A stretch of 46,246 nt of DNA from JASEHD01 sp964471945 (GTDB lineage: Bacteria; Bacteroidota; Ignavibacteria; UBA10030; SZUA-254): positions 1 to 46,246 of the forward strand of contig CAYYIJ010000008.1 of the NCBI GenBank assembly GCA_964471945.1, given 5' to 3'. Under the pieces are notes generated by a model, which was not told the DNA's origin, did no database searches, and was given only the letters and a program-made list of their open reading frames with translations. Positions 17,016 to 26,682 of this stretch are shown one piece after another (the stretch's first letter is position 1; every line of letters begins with the position of its first letter). The position numbers and the translations under genes are program-made.

Positions 17016-18227
17016 CTAAGTATTTTCTATCAAATTACGGTATGCGTTAATAACAACATCTAACGAGTATTTATTTTCAGCTGCGAACCGACTTCTTTTA
17101 CCCATTTCTTTTAATGTTTCATAATTTTTAGTAGCTTCAATAATAGTTGCAACCAATTGCTCGGAATTGTCTGGTGATACAATCCATCCTATGTTCTCTT
17201 CACGCACTACATTCGCCAACTCTGAGTCTGGTTCTGTAACAGCAATTATAGGTTTACCAGCAGCTAAAATATTATACATTCGACTTGGGACCGAAAGTCC
17301 CGACATACCAGGGATAAAAGAAATGATTGCGACATCACATGCGTTGAGGGTATCACTCAGGTTACTTCGAGGTTGGGATGGTATAAGTGTAACATTCTTT
17401 AGCCCACAATTTTTCACCGATCTTTCCAGCCAATTCCGTTTAGCTCCTGCTCCAATAAATAGAAAATGTATCTTATCAATATTTGTTAATTTTTTGGAAG
17501 CATCTATTAATATTTCCAAACCGTGTGTTCGTCCCATATTTCCTGAATATTGTACTACAAATTTATTTTGTATGTCCAATTTACTTAATAATGAATTAGA
17601 ATTACGCTGGCGAGGAAATATTTCTTTAAAGTCTGCCCAATTGGTTATTATATGTATTTTTGAAAGATTATTAAGCTTACGTGATACTAATTTTTCCATA
17701 TCACGCCCGAGAACGATTATTTTTCCGACCCGATTGTAAAGACCAACAGTTAGCCAATTTAAGAAACGGGCAGCTAACCAGTCTTTTTTTATCAATCCGG
17801 TCGCAATTAAAACATTTGGATACACATCGTGTATTAGAAGTATGCAATTTGCTTTCTTTAACCAACAAGCTACTGATACAACGAACGGCAATGAAACGGG
17901 ATTTGTAACAACAATTACACAATCTCCTGGTTCAAGCTTCAGAATTGTTTTAAAAAAAATTGAAAAGCTTATTGTTACAAGATTGATAAATCGAAAAATT
18001 AACACATTCTTATTCAGTGTAGTCGAATTACACCGATAAATATTAACTCCATTAAAAACTTCTGAAGGGAGTGAATTAAATCTATAGCTTGAATTTTTAT
18101 TCCCGCCACAAATTACATTTGCATTATAATATTTTCCAAGTTTTTCAGAAATTGTTGTTAGGTAATAACCTGTTGCACTTTCATCGGGGTAGAAATATTC
18201 GGATACTATCCAAAGTTTTTTAGTCAT
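17016..18227 (-). CDS. Glycosyltransferase, GT4 family (WbuB-like)
   Basis: A 403-residue GT-B enzyme. The start KLWIVSEYFYPDESATGYYL is characteristic of the WbuB/Fuc4NAc-transferase-like subgroup, with a conserved hydrophobic segment (VIVVTNPVSLPFVVSVACWL) that may associate with the membrane. The C-terminal domain has VQYSGNMGRTHGLEILI and the donor-site block ending in PSRMYNILAAGKPIIAV. A predicted role is transfer of an amino or deoxy sugar in repeat-unit assembly. It sits between the polymerase and the other GT4 gene. Confidence 0.88.
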   Translation of the reverse strand: MTKKLWIVSEYFYPDESATGYYLTTISEKLGKYYNANVICGGNKNSSYRFNSLPSEVFNGVNIYRCNSTTLNKNVLIFRFINLVTISFSIFFKTILKLEPGDCVIVVTNPVSLPFVVSVACWLKKANCILLIHDVYPNVLIATGLIKKDWLAARFLNWLTVGLYNRVGKIIVLGRDMEKLVSRKLNNLSKIHIITNWADFKEIFPRQRNSNSLLSKLDIQNKFVVQYSGNMGRTHGLEILIDASKKLTNIDKIHFLFIGAGAKRNWLERSVKNCGLKNVTLIPSQPRSNLSDTLNACDVAIISFIPGMSGLSVPSRMYNILAAGKPIIAVTEPDSELANVVREENIGWIVSPDNSEQLVATIIEATKNYETLKEMGKRSRFAAENKYSLDVVINAYRNLIENT

Positions 18228-18312
18228 TCACTATGAGCGAATTTATTTAATGATTAAATTTGAAATTGTTAACGTTATCACGATATTTTCACCTACTATA
18301 AACCGATTGCCG

Positions 18313-19629
18313 CTATCCATTAGTTTGTTCAACATAGATATGCCTTTGTGAGACAGTCTCGTAATTTTTTATCCTTTGAGTAGAATAGATTCGAGCATAT
18401 TTATGTACAAAAATCAATAAAGTTATATTTAATATCACATTGAGCATTGAGAAGATATTTGTAAAAAATGAAATAACCATGAAAAAAACCATGATGGCAT
18501 ATATTAAACATTTAGTAACGGTTGGGTTAGACAAAAAGCGATAATAAAAAAATGAAATAATCGCACCGAGGATGAAACAACAAATTACCATACCAAAAAA
18601 TCCAAAATCCCGATAATATACCCAAAAAAATGGAAAAGTATTATAACCACTTGTTAGGAAAGGACGTTCGATTAAATTAAAATATTCTGATAAAGGGTGT
18701 TTCAATCCAAGAAGCGCTAATAATGGATCAAGAGTATAATAGCCAATAGAAAATTGTGATAGTTTCTCGATCCCTCGTGCAAAATTTTCAAGGTTCATTA
18801 CAATATACATGTATGGTTCTGTAAAAATAGCATAATCAATCGAATATCGCATCTCCGAAATTAGATAAATATAATGTTGTACATAATGACTTAGGCGTAT
18901 AGATTGCAAATATATTATCAATCCAACGAGCAAAGCTACGCTGATCAGAACAGACTTGATGTTTAAATATTTAGTAAAATAATATGCAATTACAAGAGAA
19001 ATTGAAATCCACATTAGAAAAAAGAAACGTTGCAACAAAAAAGCATAAGAGAAAAAAGTAATCACCAAGATTATGAAAAAAATTAAACCATACCTACGTT
19101 TAGATCGAAATAAAATAAAATACTCACTTGAAAGTATCATGATGGTAGGCGCCAAACTTACTAATAGATGAATTCCGAAAGTACCAAAAGACATTCGGGC
19201 TCTATCTGGATAATCGCTGAACATTGGAACATAACCCGCAATTAAAACCTCAATCAAATATGCACTTATATAAACAAAAAATATTAATAGGGTCGCCTGA
19301 AAGAAAGAACGATCATTTAGTTCCTTAGATATAACATTAGACTTAGCACGCAATATTTGAATATCTTTATACTGAGTTTTGCTCAATGATAGGACATATA
19401 TAGAAAAAATACCCAACAAGAATGATGATACCCCCCCAAATAAAACTATCCACGAAGTATTACTCCATTCATGTTGATATCGACTTAACTTCAAATCCAT
19501 TAATCCAATCGCAATTGCCCAAACAAGAGTAAAAATACGTGATGGAGAAAAAATATCTGTACCCTTTCGAAAACTACTGACGATAATCAAAAAAACAATG
19601 ATAAAACAAAAAATTGATATTGAACTCAT
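18313..19629 (-). CDS. O-antigen/oligosaccharide repeat-unit polymerase (Wzy-like)
   Basis: 438 residues with about ten to twelve hydrophobic helices and one long polar loop (about residues 260-340, containing LSQFSIGYYTLDPLLALLG), the topology of Wzy-type polymerases and the related oligosaccharide repeat unit polymerase family. Sequence conservation in Wzy is always low, so the call rests on topology and on its place between a GT2 and two GT4 genes and in the same cluster as wzx, wzz and wza. Codon use is strongly A/T-biased, as is common for such genes. It would join repeat units in the periplasm. Confidence 0.85.
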   Translation of the reverse strand: MSSISIFCFIIVFLIIVSSFRKGTDIFSPSRIFTLVWAIAIGLMDLKLSRYQHEWSNTSWIVLFGGVSSFLLGIFSIYVLSLSKTQYKDIQILRAKSNVISKELNDRSFFQATLLIFFVYISAYLIEVLIAGYVPMFSDYPDRARMSFGTFGIHLLVSLAPTIMILSSEYFILFRSKRRYGLIFFIILVITFFSYAFLLQRFFFLMWISISLVIAYYFTKYLNIKSVLISVALLVGLIIYLQSIRLSHYVQHYIYLISEMRYSIDYAIFTEPYMYIVMNLENFARGIEKLSQFSIGYYTLDPLLALLGLKHPLSEYFNLIERPFLTSGYNTFPFFWVYYRDFGFFGMVICCFILGAIISFFYYRFLSNPTVTKCLIYAIMVFFMVISFFTNIFSMLNVILNITLLIFVHKYARIYSTQRIKNYETVSQRHIYVEQTNG

Positions 19630-19655
19630 CTATGATATCTTAATTACTACTTTAT

Positions 19656-20573
19656 TTATCCTTTATTTAGAAATCGAAATCCTGACCCTTTATAAAATCT
19701 ACTAGCAAAAAAATCCCTAATACCCACAATGCTTGCTATAGCTAAGGATGGTGAAGTTAACGACCAATAAAGTATCTTCGCACTGCAAACAATAAATAGA
19801 TAAAAATAGCCAATGATTTTTTGAAATCCAGTGGCTGCGATTTTCACAAATAATAACCGATTCCGCACACTGAAGTATAAAGAAAAAGGCCGTATGCGTT
19901 CATCATTCACCTTGTGATATAACTTTGCACTTGGCACATACAACAACTCATAATTATTTCTTAAAAGTCGAGAACAAAGTTCGGTGTCTTCGAGGTACAT
20001 AAAAAAACGTTCATCAAATAATCCAACTTGTTGAATAGCTGAAACACGAATAAGAACCGCACATCCTGCAAGAAATGAAACTTTCTTTATATCTCCATTA
20101 TTATAATCTCGACCTTTCAAATGTTCATGATTAGTAAATCCTGATGCGCGCCAATAACGTATGGTGCCACCAGCGTACCACAATTTTGCCTGTTCGGGGG
20201 AATAATAAATTGTCCCACTTGCGGCAGCAGATCGAGGGTAAATCTCCACAACCTTTATTAAGGTACTAATAAAACCCTCATCAACGATAGTATCACTATT
20301 AATTAATAGTAAATAATCGGGTGAAAATTGCATTGCGCGCTGAACACCAAAATTCATACCTCCACTATACCCTATATTGTTCGGCGTTACTATTACCTCA
20401 ACATCTGGGTGTGCCATATTAATTTGATTGACTGAATTATCAGGAGAAGCGTTATCTACTACGATTAAGTTAACGTTAGAATATTTCGAAAGTTTTAACG
20501 AGTGAAGACATTCGATCGTATCCTTTGGTCGCTCATAATTTAAAACAATAACAGTAACCTGCGGTAAATTCAT
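19656..20573 (-). CDS. Glycosyltransferase family 2 (rhamnosyltransferase-like)
   Basis: 305 residues. A GT-A domain with VIVLNYERPKDTIECLHSL, VVDNASPDNSV, LLLINSDT (metal motif) and MYLEDTELCSRLL is followed by a hydrophobic tail with one or two membrane-associated helices (FYLFIVCSAKILYWSL). This architecture is common in rhamnosyltransferases of the WbbL type. With RmlB encoded in the same cluster a deoxysugar donor is plausible, but that is inference. The gene abuts the methyltransferase gene without a gap. Confidence 0.9.
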   Translation of the reverse strand: MNLPQVTVIVLNYERPKDTIECLHSLKLSKYSNVNLIVVDNASPDNSVNQINMAHPDVEVIVTPNNIGYSGGMNFGVQRAMQFSPDYLLLINSDTIVDEGFISTLIKVVEIYPRSAAASGTIYYSPEQAKLWYAGGTIRYWRASGFTNHEHLKGRDYNNGDIKKVSFLAGCAVLIRVSAIQQVGLFDERFFMYLEDTELCSRLLRNNYELLYVPSAKLYHKVNDERIRPFSLYFSVRNRLLFVKIAATGFQKIIGYFYLFIVCSAKILYWSLTSPSLAIASIVGIRDFFASRFYKGSGFRFLNKG

Positions 20574-21254
20574 TTATTCAACTTTCTTACGCAATCGAAA
20601 AACAAATTGAAATGTTAAGAACTCTTTCAGTAATCCTAACGTTATGTAATTTGCAATTTCTCCTTTGGGTGCTTTATTCCAAATTATTTTTTCAATATAC
20701 ATACTATTATTTTTGAAGAGCTCTTGTAAGTTCTTCATCGTAAAAAAACGTAAGTGAGCTCTATCTAGCAAACCAGTTTCTTGATAATCAAATCTTCCAT
20801 GAAAAACCAATCCAAACCAGAATCTGATATGCCGAGCATTTGGAATTGAAAGAATAAAATATCCATCGGATTTAAGTTTTCCAACTAACTTTGAAAATAC
20901 TACCCAAGGATCTATTAGATGTTCAAGTAGATCAGCACATACAATAGCATCAACATCAGGAATTTGAGATAGATCCATCGATTCTACATTCCCTATGAAT
21001 ATCCTCTGATACCATTTTTTTGCTTTTTCAGCAGCTAAATTATGAATTTCAATCCCAAAGATTTCATTACATAATTTATTTTGGAGAATGTATTTACCTA
21101 ATAAACCTTCAGCGCAACCAACTTCTATAATCTTTTCTACTGGTTCGAGCAATGAAATAACTTTTGGATTAACTACCTGATAATAACAAGAAGGTTTGAG
21201 CTCGTACAAATTATTATAATTATTAATTTCCCCAACATCACGACACCGATTCAT
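20574..21254 (-). CDS. SAM-dependent methyltransferase, class I
   Basis: 226 residues. Motif I is IIEVGCAEGLLGKYI; a motif II/III-like stretch VDAIVCADLLEHLIDPW follows, and then LSIPNARHIRF, the typical post-IV strand of UbiG/Methyltransf_11/23 enzymes. Together with the FGRFDY-like region and HLRFFT it matches methyltransferases that modify sugars in O-antigen clusters. Its start overlaps the stop of the flippase gene by 4 bases, and its stop abuts the GT2 gene. Probable role: O-methylation of the repeat unit or chain end. Confidence 0.88.
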   Translation of the reverse strand: MNRCRDVGEINNYNNLYELKPSCYYQVVNPKVISLLEPVEKIIEVGCAEGLLGKYILQNKLCNEIFGIEIHNLAAEKAKKWYQRIFIGNVESMDLSQIPDVDAIVCADLLEHLIDPWVVFSKLVGKLKSDGYFILSIPNARHIRFWFGLVFHGRFDYQETGLLDRAHLRFFTMKNLQELFKNNSMYIEKIIWNKAPKGEIANYITLGLLKEFLTFQFVFRLRKKVE

Positions 21255-22696
21255 TTTATGAACCTCACATCCTTCGGTATAGAAAATATTAACGCTCTTT
21301 CTGTTTGTGAATACCCAACGAAGTAGTAAACGATTAAAAAGAAAACAGCAATCATCGGTACGCCTACCAATATGGCCTTCACTTTAAGAAGATTTATCAG
21401 AATTGCAAAAAATATAGTCAAACTTATCATGATAAACTGCCTTAAACCAAAAAGAAACTGTAAACGAAAGGTTTGAACATGTGCAACAGCAATATATAGA
21501 CAACTAGCTATCACATTGGTTAGTAGTGAAACATAGGCTGCACCAATAACTCCGTATTTTGGAATCGCATATAAGTTTAAACCTAAATTTAGTATAGTCA
21601 TACTGATAACTATCACCATTCTAGTTTTTTGTTGCTGCGATACCGTCAGCACCATAGCGTAGGGTTCCGCACAAAAGCGTATGATGATTACTAATGAAAA
21701 TATTTGAAGTATTGGTATTGCTCGATGAAATTCACTTGTTCCATAAACGATTGAAATAATATCATCAGCGTAAAGGAAATAAACCAATCCAATGGGTAAG
21801 CTGATATATAATAGGGTTTTAACTAATATCTCACCAGTATGCTTCCATCTTTCTTTATCGGTTATGTGCAATCGAGCCAGCAGTGGCATAAATACATTTG
21901 ATAAAACATCAGGGATGAGTAAAACCAATACCATAAGCTTCATAGCCGCTTGATATATACCAACCACTTGATCTCCCTTCAAATATGCAAGTAAAATTGT
22001 ATCAAGTTGAAAGTATAAAGTGCCGAACAACAAATGAATACCAAACGGCAATCCTGTTTTAAACGTATCAGAAAATTGATTTAGTACTAAATTAAATTTC
22101 TTAATCCCAACAAAATTAAATGTCCGCTGAAGTATAATGGCAGCACCCAGCGTTCTACTCAAAACGAACATAATTGCTATGTAGATAATGCCTATTTTCA
22201 AAATCGCTAGAACGATTAGCATTATTAAAAGAAAGATATTTTGGATAAAAGATGTTCGCACCTCCTGATAAAAACTCTCATGTCCTTTAAATACCGCGCA
22301 GCAAAAACCGGTAATTGCGTTTGGGATAATTCCTGTACTAAGAATTACAATTAATATTTTTGTTTCGATTCTGATGTTCGAGATAAAAGCAATCAGTATC
22401 ATTCCCAATGTTGCAATAACCGAGAAAAACATTTTTGCAGTAAAGTAACGTCCAATAAATGACACGGAACCGTCGCGATTACGAGCAATTTCGGTAATTA
22501 ACAATAAGTCAAAACCAAAATCTGCAACAAGGAAAAACATTGTAAGATATGTGTGTGCAAAAGTAAATTGCCCAAAAGTTTCCGTACCATAAATCCGTGC
22601 TATACCAATGAACAACAATGTATTCGTCAGTAATCGGATGGCGGAGGAAAGAAATGAATAAATCGAGTTTCTACGTATTTGCGATATCTGAATCAA
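21251..22696 (-). CDS. O-unit flippase Wzx-like (PST family)
   Basis: About 482 residues with some 14 membrane helices. The first helix block (RRNSIYSFLSSAIRLLTN) and GTETFGQFTFAHTYL match PST flippases. It would flip undecaprenyl-linked repeat units to the periplasm. I chose the TTG at 22696: it has AAAGGT about 7 bases upstream and starts just after the wzz stop. An ATG at 22765 in frame would overlap wzz by 65 bases and has no SD. Position between wzz and a methyltransferase supports a Wzx/Wzy pathway. Confidence 0.88.
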   Translation of the reverse strand: MIQISQIRRNSIYSFLSSAIRLLTNTLLFIGIARIYGTETFGQFTFAHTYLTMFFLVADFGFDLLLITEIARNRDGSVSFIGRYFTAKMFFSVIATLGMILIAFISNIRIETKILIVILSTGIIPNAITGFCCAVFKGHESFYQEVRTSFIQNIFLLIMLIVLAILKIGIIYIAIMFVLSRTLGAAIILQRTFNFVGIKKFNLVLNQFSDTFKTGLPFGIHLLFGTLYFQLDTILLAYLKGDQVVGIYQAAMKLMVLVLLIPDVLSNVFMPLLARLHITDKERWKHTGEILVKTLLYISLPIGLVYFLYADDIISIVYGTSEFHRAIPILQIFSLVIIIRFCAEPYAMVLTVSQQQKTRMVIVISMTILNLGLNLYAIPKYGVIGAAYVSLLTNVIASCLYIAVAHVQTFRLQFLFGLRQFIMISLTIFFAILINLLKVKAILVGVPMIAVFFLIVYYFVGYSQTERALIFSIPKDVRFIK

Positions 22697-22700
22697 ACAA

Positions 22701-23945
22701 TTACCTTTTTGTTTGTTTCCAGCGTAACCCAAACCAATCAGAACGGACCCTCGACCATAAATCATTAAATTTGTTTGGATTTGATGCTCGAATCTTTTTT
22801 ACCCCCTCATAAAAAAATACAACAAACCCTGCTACAATCGAAGAGAGAGTAAAAGAAAGCATAAAATACAAGCTTATTTTTGGCCTTGCTTTTTGCTCTG
22901 GTACAGAAGCTTTGTCTAAAACCACAACCGAGGGTGTGTTACGCTTTTCCTCTACCTTTGCTTGTTCATAAAGTGGCATAATAAATTGAAGAATTTTATA
23001 TTGAATTTCAACATCGCGATACAATCGATAAAAATCCATCGTAAGTTTTGGTGCCTGTCGCAATGGAACAAGTATTTTCATCTCTTCAGGTGAAACGTTC
23101 GTTCCCGATTCCATCTCTTTCAGTTTTCTTTTTATTTCGTCTATCTCAGTCTGTATTTTGATAAGATTTGGGTGAAATTCAGAGAGTGTGTGTTTTAATA
23201 CACTTAATTCGATTTCTTTTCCAGTAAGCATACCAAATATTTCTGCATTGGTTTTGATAGAAGCTTCCATTTGTTCCGAGATAGCGATCACCCCATGTTT
23301 AAGCTGGAACGATTTTAAATTCTCTTCAGCCACACGAATGTCTGTAAGATTTTTATTATATCGCTGCTCGATAAATTCACGGTTTCCTTTCGCGTTTTGG
23401 ACATGGAGTTGAGCATTGATTTCGTTTAAGATATCTACAAAATAATTTGCCATTGAAGCGGCTAGTTTAGGATTTTTATCATAAACAATAATTTCTAGTG
23501 CTCCTTCATCGGTTATCCCGAAATTAACATTTGATAGAAGTACCTTGATGGTTTTTTCGCGAGGATAATTGGTGATATTGTAGACTTTCGTGAGATCAAA
23601 TTTCTCGATCACTTTCATGACGGCATTTTCGCTTTTCAAAATCGCTTTATATCTTTCAGATTCAGCCGGGCGAGTCAATGAGGCAAATTTTCCGCCCGGG
23701 CTAAACGTTTTTACAAGCGATGATATACCATCAAACCCGGAGAATAAATCGGTTTGATCAGCGGGGAAAACAGAGGCAGTAGCCTTGTACCATTTCGGGC
23801 TAACAAACGCGATGAGCGTGACAATAAATGTAACACAAATGATGAACCAAACCAGAAAGCGTCGATACTTTGTTAAGACTGCTAAAATATCGAGGAAAGT
23901 ATTTCCTAAAGTTAGGGTGTTGACTTCTTGATTAATTTCATCCAT
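22701..23945 (-). CDS. Polysaccharide chain-length determinant (Wzz-like), no kinase domain
   Basis: 414 residues. Helix 1 (YRRFLVWFIICVTFIVTLIAF, about 28-48) is followed by the PKWYKATASVFP motif at the membrane-periplasm border. A long helical periplasmic arm (about 60-350) comes next, then a Pro-containing approach (SVPEQKARPKISLYF) to a second helix ending near EGVKKI. The protein ends about 30 residues later, so the cytoplasmic tyrosine-kinase domain of Wzc-type proteins is absent, and no separate BY-kinase or phosphatase gene was seen in the cluster. It lies between wza and wzx and sets polymer length together with Wzy. Confidence 0.9.
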   Translation of the reverse strand: MDEINQEVNTLTLGNTFLDILAVLTKYRRFLVWFIICVTFIVTLIAFVSPKWYKATASVFPADQTDLFSGFDGISSLVKTFSPGGKFASLTRPAESERYKAILKSENAVMKVIEKFDLTKVYNITNYPREKTIKVLLSNVNFGITDEGALEIIVYDKNPKLAASMANYFVDILNEINAQLHVQNAKGNREFIEQRYNKNLTDIRVAEENLKSFQLKHGVIAISEQMEASIKTNAEIFGMLTGKEIELSVLKHTLSEFHPNLIKIQTEIDEIKRKLKEMESGTNVSPEEMKILVPLRQAPKLTMDFYRLYRDVEIQYKILQFIMPLYEQAKVEEKRNTPSVVVLDKASVPEQKARPKISLYFMLSFTLSSIVAGFVVFFYEGVKKIRASNPNKFNDLWSRVRSDWFGLRWKQTKR

Positions 23946-23962
23946 ATTCTCTGTCCGAAGTT

Positions 23963-25642
23963 TTATTTCATTATTTGTGCAATTACAATTGCCACACCTA
24001 CTACCACGCTTATTATACTTGCTGCCTGGCTTGTTACTGTCATGTAATACTGAAACGTTCGCTCTGGTTTTTTGGAAACCCAGATGTAGTCGCCTTCTTC
24101 TATTGTTGTGTCATCCGGAGTAAACCATTGTTTTGTTCTCGATTTGATAATTTTCACATCGCTTGTTTGTGCATCCTCTGTGTATCCACCGGCTTTTTTG
24201 ATGTAATAATCCAAATCCATCCCAGCGATAAATGTTAGATGCCCAGGAAAAATAACTTGACCGAAAGCATAAACAGTTTTTTCTACAGAGGGGATGATTA
24301 TTGCATCGCCATCCTTAACAATTACATCATGTGAAGAATCGTTTTTCTCAAATATTTTTTCAAAATCGACACTAACAATTTCTCTTCTAAGTCGAACTTC
24401 ATTCTCAATATTAAAATATGAAGCATCATCACGGAAAGCACTGCCCCGGGAAATATCGTAGAGCTCTGTTAAATGTTCAGAAGGTGTTACTGATTTACGA
24501 ATGATTACGGCAGATTTTAGCGCCGCAAATTCAGTAAAACCCCCTGATTGCTTTATAACTTCTGTTAAACGTGTTCTATTCTTAGTAATGGGAAAATATC
24601 CGGGAAATAATACCTCTCCTTGAATATGAACACGATAATCCTCTCGCGTTTCCATTTTCGAACGAACGATTATTCTATCACCTGGTTCAAGTGGAAAGTT
24701 TGGCTGATTTCCATTCTTTATTTCATTAAGCTTAATAAAACTGGATGAGATTTCTGTCCCCTCAGGATTCAAACGCGTAAATTCGATACTATCTTCGACT
24801 GCACGTTGTGTAAGACCCATTCCAATCTCAATCGCATCCAGCAACTTATCACCCTCAACAAATTCATACCTTCCGGGTACATTCACTTCACCATATACCG
24901 CAAAAACATTCTTTGTCAAAGTTCGTCGAGGAACTATTACCACATCACCCTCTCGTAAATATGGATTCCATTTGTCGTCTTTGGTAGCTAAAAATTTCAC
25001 TATATCAATTCTATTATGTGTGCCATCTTTGTGTTTAATAACAATATTACGTTTAGACATCTCGTGGACCAAAGAATTAATCTCGTCTTGCATTTGAAGT
25101 CTCGTCGGCTTATTTGCCCCTTCGATCGCTTTCGTTGCTCGGTCGATTGCACTCAATGTATATATACCTTCATTCAAAACGTTTCCAACTACTGTAATAA
25201 TAATCGGACGTGGTTTTAATAGTGTAGTTGTTACTTCAGCGAAAATGTATTTTTTTCGCACTTCTTGCAATACTTTTAACTTAACTCCTGCGAGCGTTAA
25301 GTCAGCTACTTTTACTTCTCCTACCGTAGGAATAATTAACGTACCTTCTGGTGTTACAACTAACGAAAAATTCAACGGTGGACTTAGCCAAATGTTTACA
25401 GCAATCAGATCGGATGGTCCTACAAAATATTTTTCTGGGTCAATTGTAGCTTCGAGTGCAATCCCGGATAGCATATCGAGATTTGTAAGTGTTCTTTCTT
25501 GTGTTTTTTTATCTGCTTCAAAAGAATATAAATCTCTCGAAGATGTTGTTTCTTTTCGTTCCTGAGAATTTACACTGGTACTGATAAAAAAACATATTAA
25601 TACGATGATAGTTTGCCAATAATCGGATTTATTTTTCATCAT
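23963..25642 (-). CDS. Polysaccharide export protein, Wza-like with SLBB repeats
   Basis: About 559 residues from the chosen start. A signal-like helix (TIIVLICFFISTSVNS) is followed by the polysaccharide-export domain (VGPSDLIAVNIW ... VTPEGTLIIPTVGEVKV) and then several SLBB beta-grasp repeats, each with a GD..I.VP-type turn (REGDVVIVPRRT, EPGDRIIVRSK, KDGDAIIIPSVE). A final hydrophobic helix (ASIISVVVGVAIVIAQ) ends the protein. It should form the periplasmic/outer-membrane export channel. I use the ATG at 25642, 4 bases after the rmlB stop; an ATG 78 bases further upstream would lie inside rmlB. There is no lipobox cysteine of the Wza type next to the signal segment. Confidence 0.9.
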   Translation of the reverse strand: MMKNKSDYWQTIIVLICFFISTSVNSQERKETTSSRDLYSFEADKKTQERTLTNLDMLSGIALEATIDPEKYFVGPSDLIAVNIWLSPPLNFSLVVTPEGTLIIPTVGEVKVADLTLAGVKLKVLQEVRKKYIFAEVTTTLLKPRPIIITVVGNVLNEGIYTLSAIDRATKAIEGANKPTRLQMQDEINSLVHEMSKRNIVIKHKDGTHNRIDIVKFLATKDDKWNPYLREGDVVIVPRRTLTKNVFAVYGEVNVPGRYEFVEGDKLLDAIEIGMGLTQRAVEDSIEFTRLNPEGTEISSSFIKLNEIKNGNQPNFPLEPGDRIIVRSKMETREDYRVHIQGEVLFPGYFPITKNRTRLTEVIKQSGGFTEFAALKSAVIIRKSVTPSEHLTELYDISRGSAFRDDASYFNIENEVRLRREIVSVDFEKIFEKNDSSHDVIVKDGDAIIIPSVEKTVYAFGQVIFPGHLTFIAGMDLDYYIKKAGGYTEDAQTSDVKIIKSRTKQWFTPDDTTIEEGDYIWVSKKPERTFQYYMTVTSQAASIISVVVGVAIVIAQIMK

Positions 25643-25646
25643 AATG

Positions 25647-26657
25647 TTACCGATCGCTATACATTTTTTGATAATATTGTTGATATTCACCACTGATAAT
25701 TCTTCGCCACCAATTTTCATTTTTAATATACCACTCTATTGTTCGTTTTAAACCTTCCTCGAAAGTAACACTCGGTTTCCAACCAAGTTCTCGCTCGATT
25801 TTTGCTGCATCTATTGCATAACGGCGGTCGTGGCCCAGACGGTCTTTTACAAATTTAATAAGAGTTTCCGGTTTCCCCAAGTTCTTCAGCAGCAAACGGA
25901 CGATATCAATATTCTTCCACTCATTATCACCGCCGATGTTGTACACTTCACCAACTTTACCTTTTTGTAGAACAGCATCGATTGCTGTGCAGTGATCTTC
26001 TACAAAAAGCCAATCTCGAACATTGAGGCCATCGCCATAAACTGGAAGTGGTTTGTTATCAATAGCATTTGCGATCATCAATGGAATCAGCTTCTCAGGA
26101 AATTGGTATGGTCCATAATTATTCGAACAACGTGTTATTATAACTGGGAGTTGGAATGTGTGGTAATAAGCAAGAGCGAGTAAATCTGCCGCTGCTTTCG
26201 AAGCTGAATAAGGACTATTAGGATGCAATTGGGTAGTTTCTGTAAATCTCCCCGATGACCCTAAGGAGCCATAAACTTCATCAGTTGAAATTTGAATGAA
26301 ACGTTCGATTCCACTATCTTTTGAAACATCCAGAAGTATATTTGTTCCAGCAACATTTGTTTCGATAAAAACTGCCGGTCCCAATATACTTCTATCCACA
26401 TGCGATTCAGCAGCAAAGTTAATTACAACCTCAATTTGAAATCGCTTAAAACACTCTTCCACGTCTGCTCGGTTGCATATATCTCCCTTAACAAAGTGAT
26501 AGGAAGGATTTGTTTTAATATCTTCTAAATTTTCTAGGTTACCTGCATAAGTTAATTTATCAAGGTTAATAATTTGATAATTCGAATGTGTTTTTAATAT
26601 AAACTTAACAAAATTACTGCCGATAAAACCACAACCACCCGTTACTAAAATATTCAT
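25647..26657 (-). CDS. rmlB: dTDP-glucose 4,6-dehydratase
   Basis: An SDR-family enzyme making dTDP-4-keto-6-deoxyglucose, precursor of L-rhamnose and other deoxysugars. It has 336 residues, the NAD-binding GGCGFIGSN, NLDKLTYAGN, the active-site STDEVYGS (Thr-Asp-Glu), YSASKAAADLL (Tyr-Lys pair), RCSNNYGPYQFPEKLIP, and DRLGHDRRYAID near the end. These motifs separate RmlB from other epimerases. rmlA and rmlD are not in the window. It follows the cupin gene by 25 bases. Confidence 0.96.
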   Translation of the reverse strand: MNILVTGGCGFIGSNFVKFILKTHSNYQIINLDKLTYAGNLENLEDIKTNPSYHFVKGDICNRADVEECFKRFQIEVVINFAAESHVDRSILGPAVFIETNVAGTNILLDVSKDSGIERFIQISTDEVYGSLGSSGRFTETTQLHPNSPYSASKAAADLLALAYYHTFQLPVIITRCSNNYGPYQFPEKLIPLMIANAIDNKPLPVYGDGLNVRDWLFVEDHCTAIDAVLQKGKVGEVYNIGGDNEWKNIDIVRLLLKNLGKPETLIKFVKDRLGHDRRYAIDAAKIERELGWKPSVTFEEGLKRTIEWYIKNENWWRRIISGEYQQYYQKMYSDR

Positions 26658-26682
26658 TATAATTGATTTTCTATTATTAAAG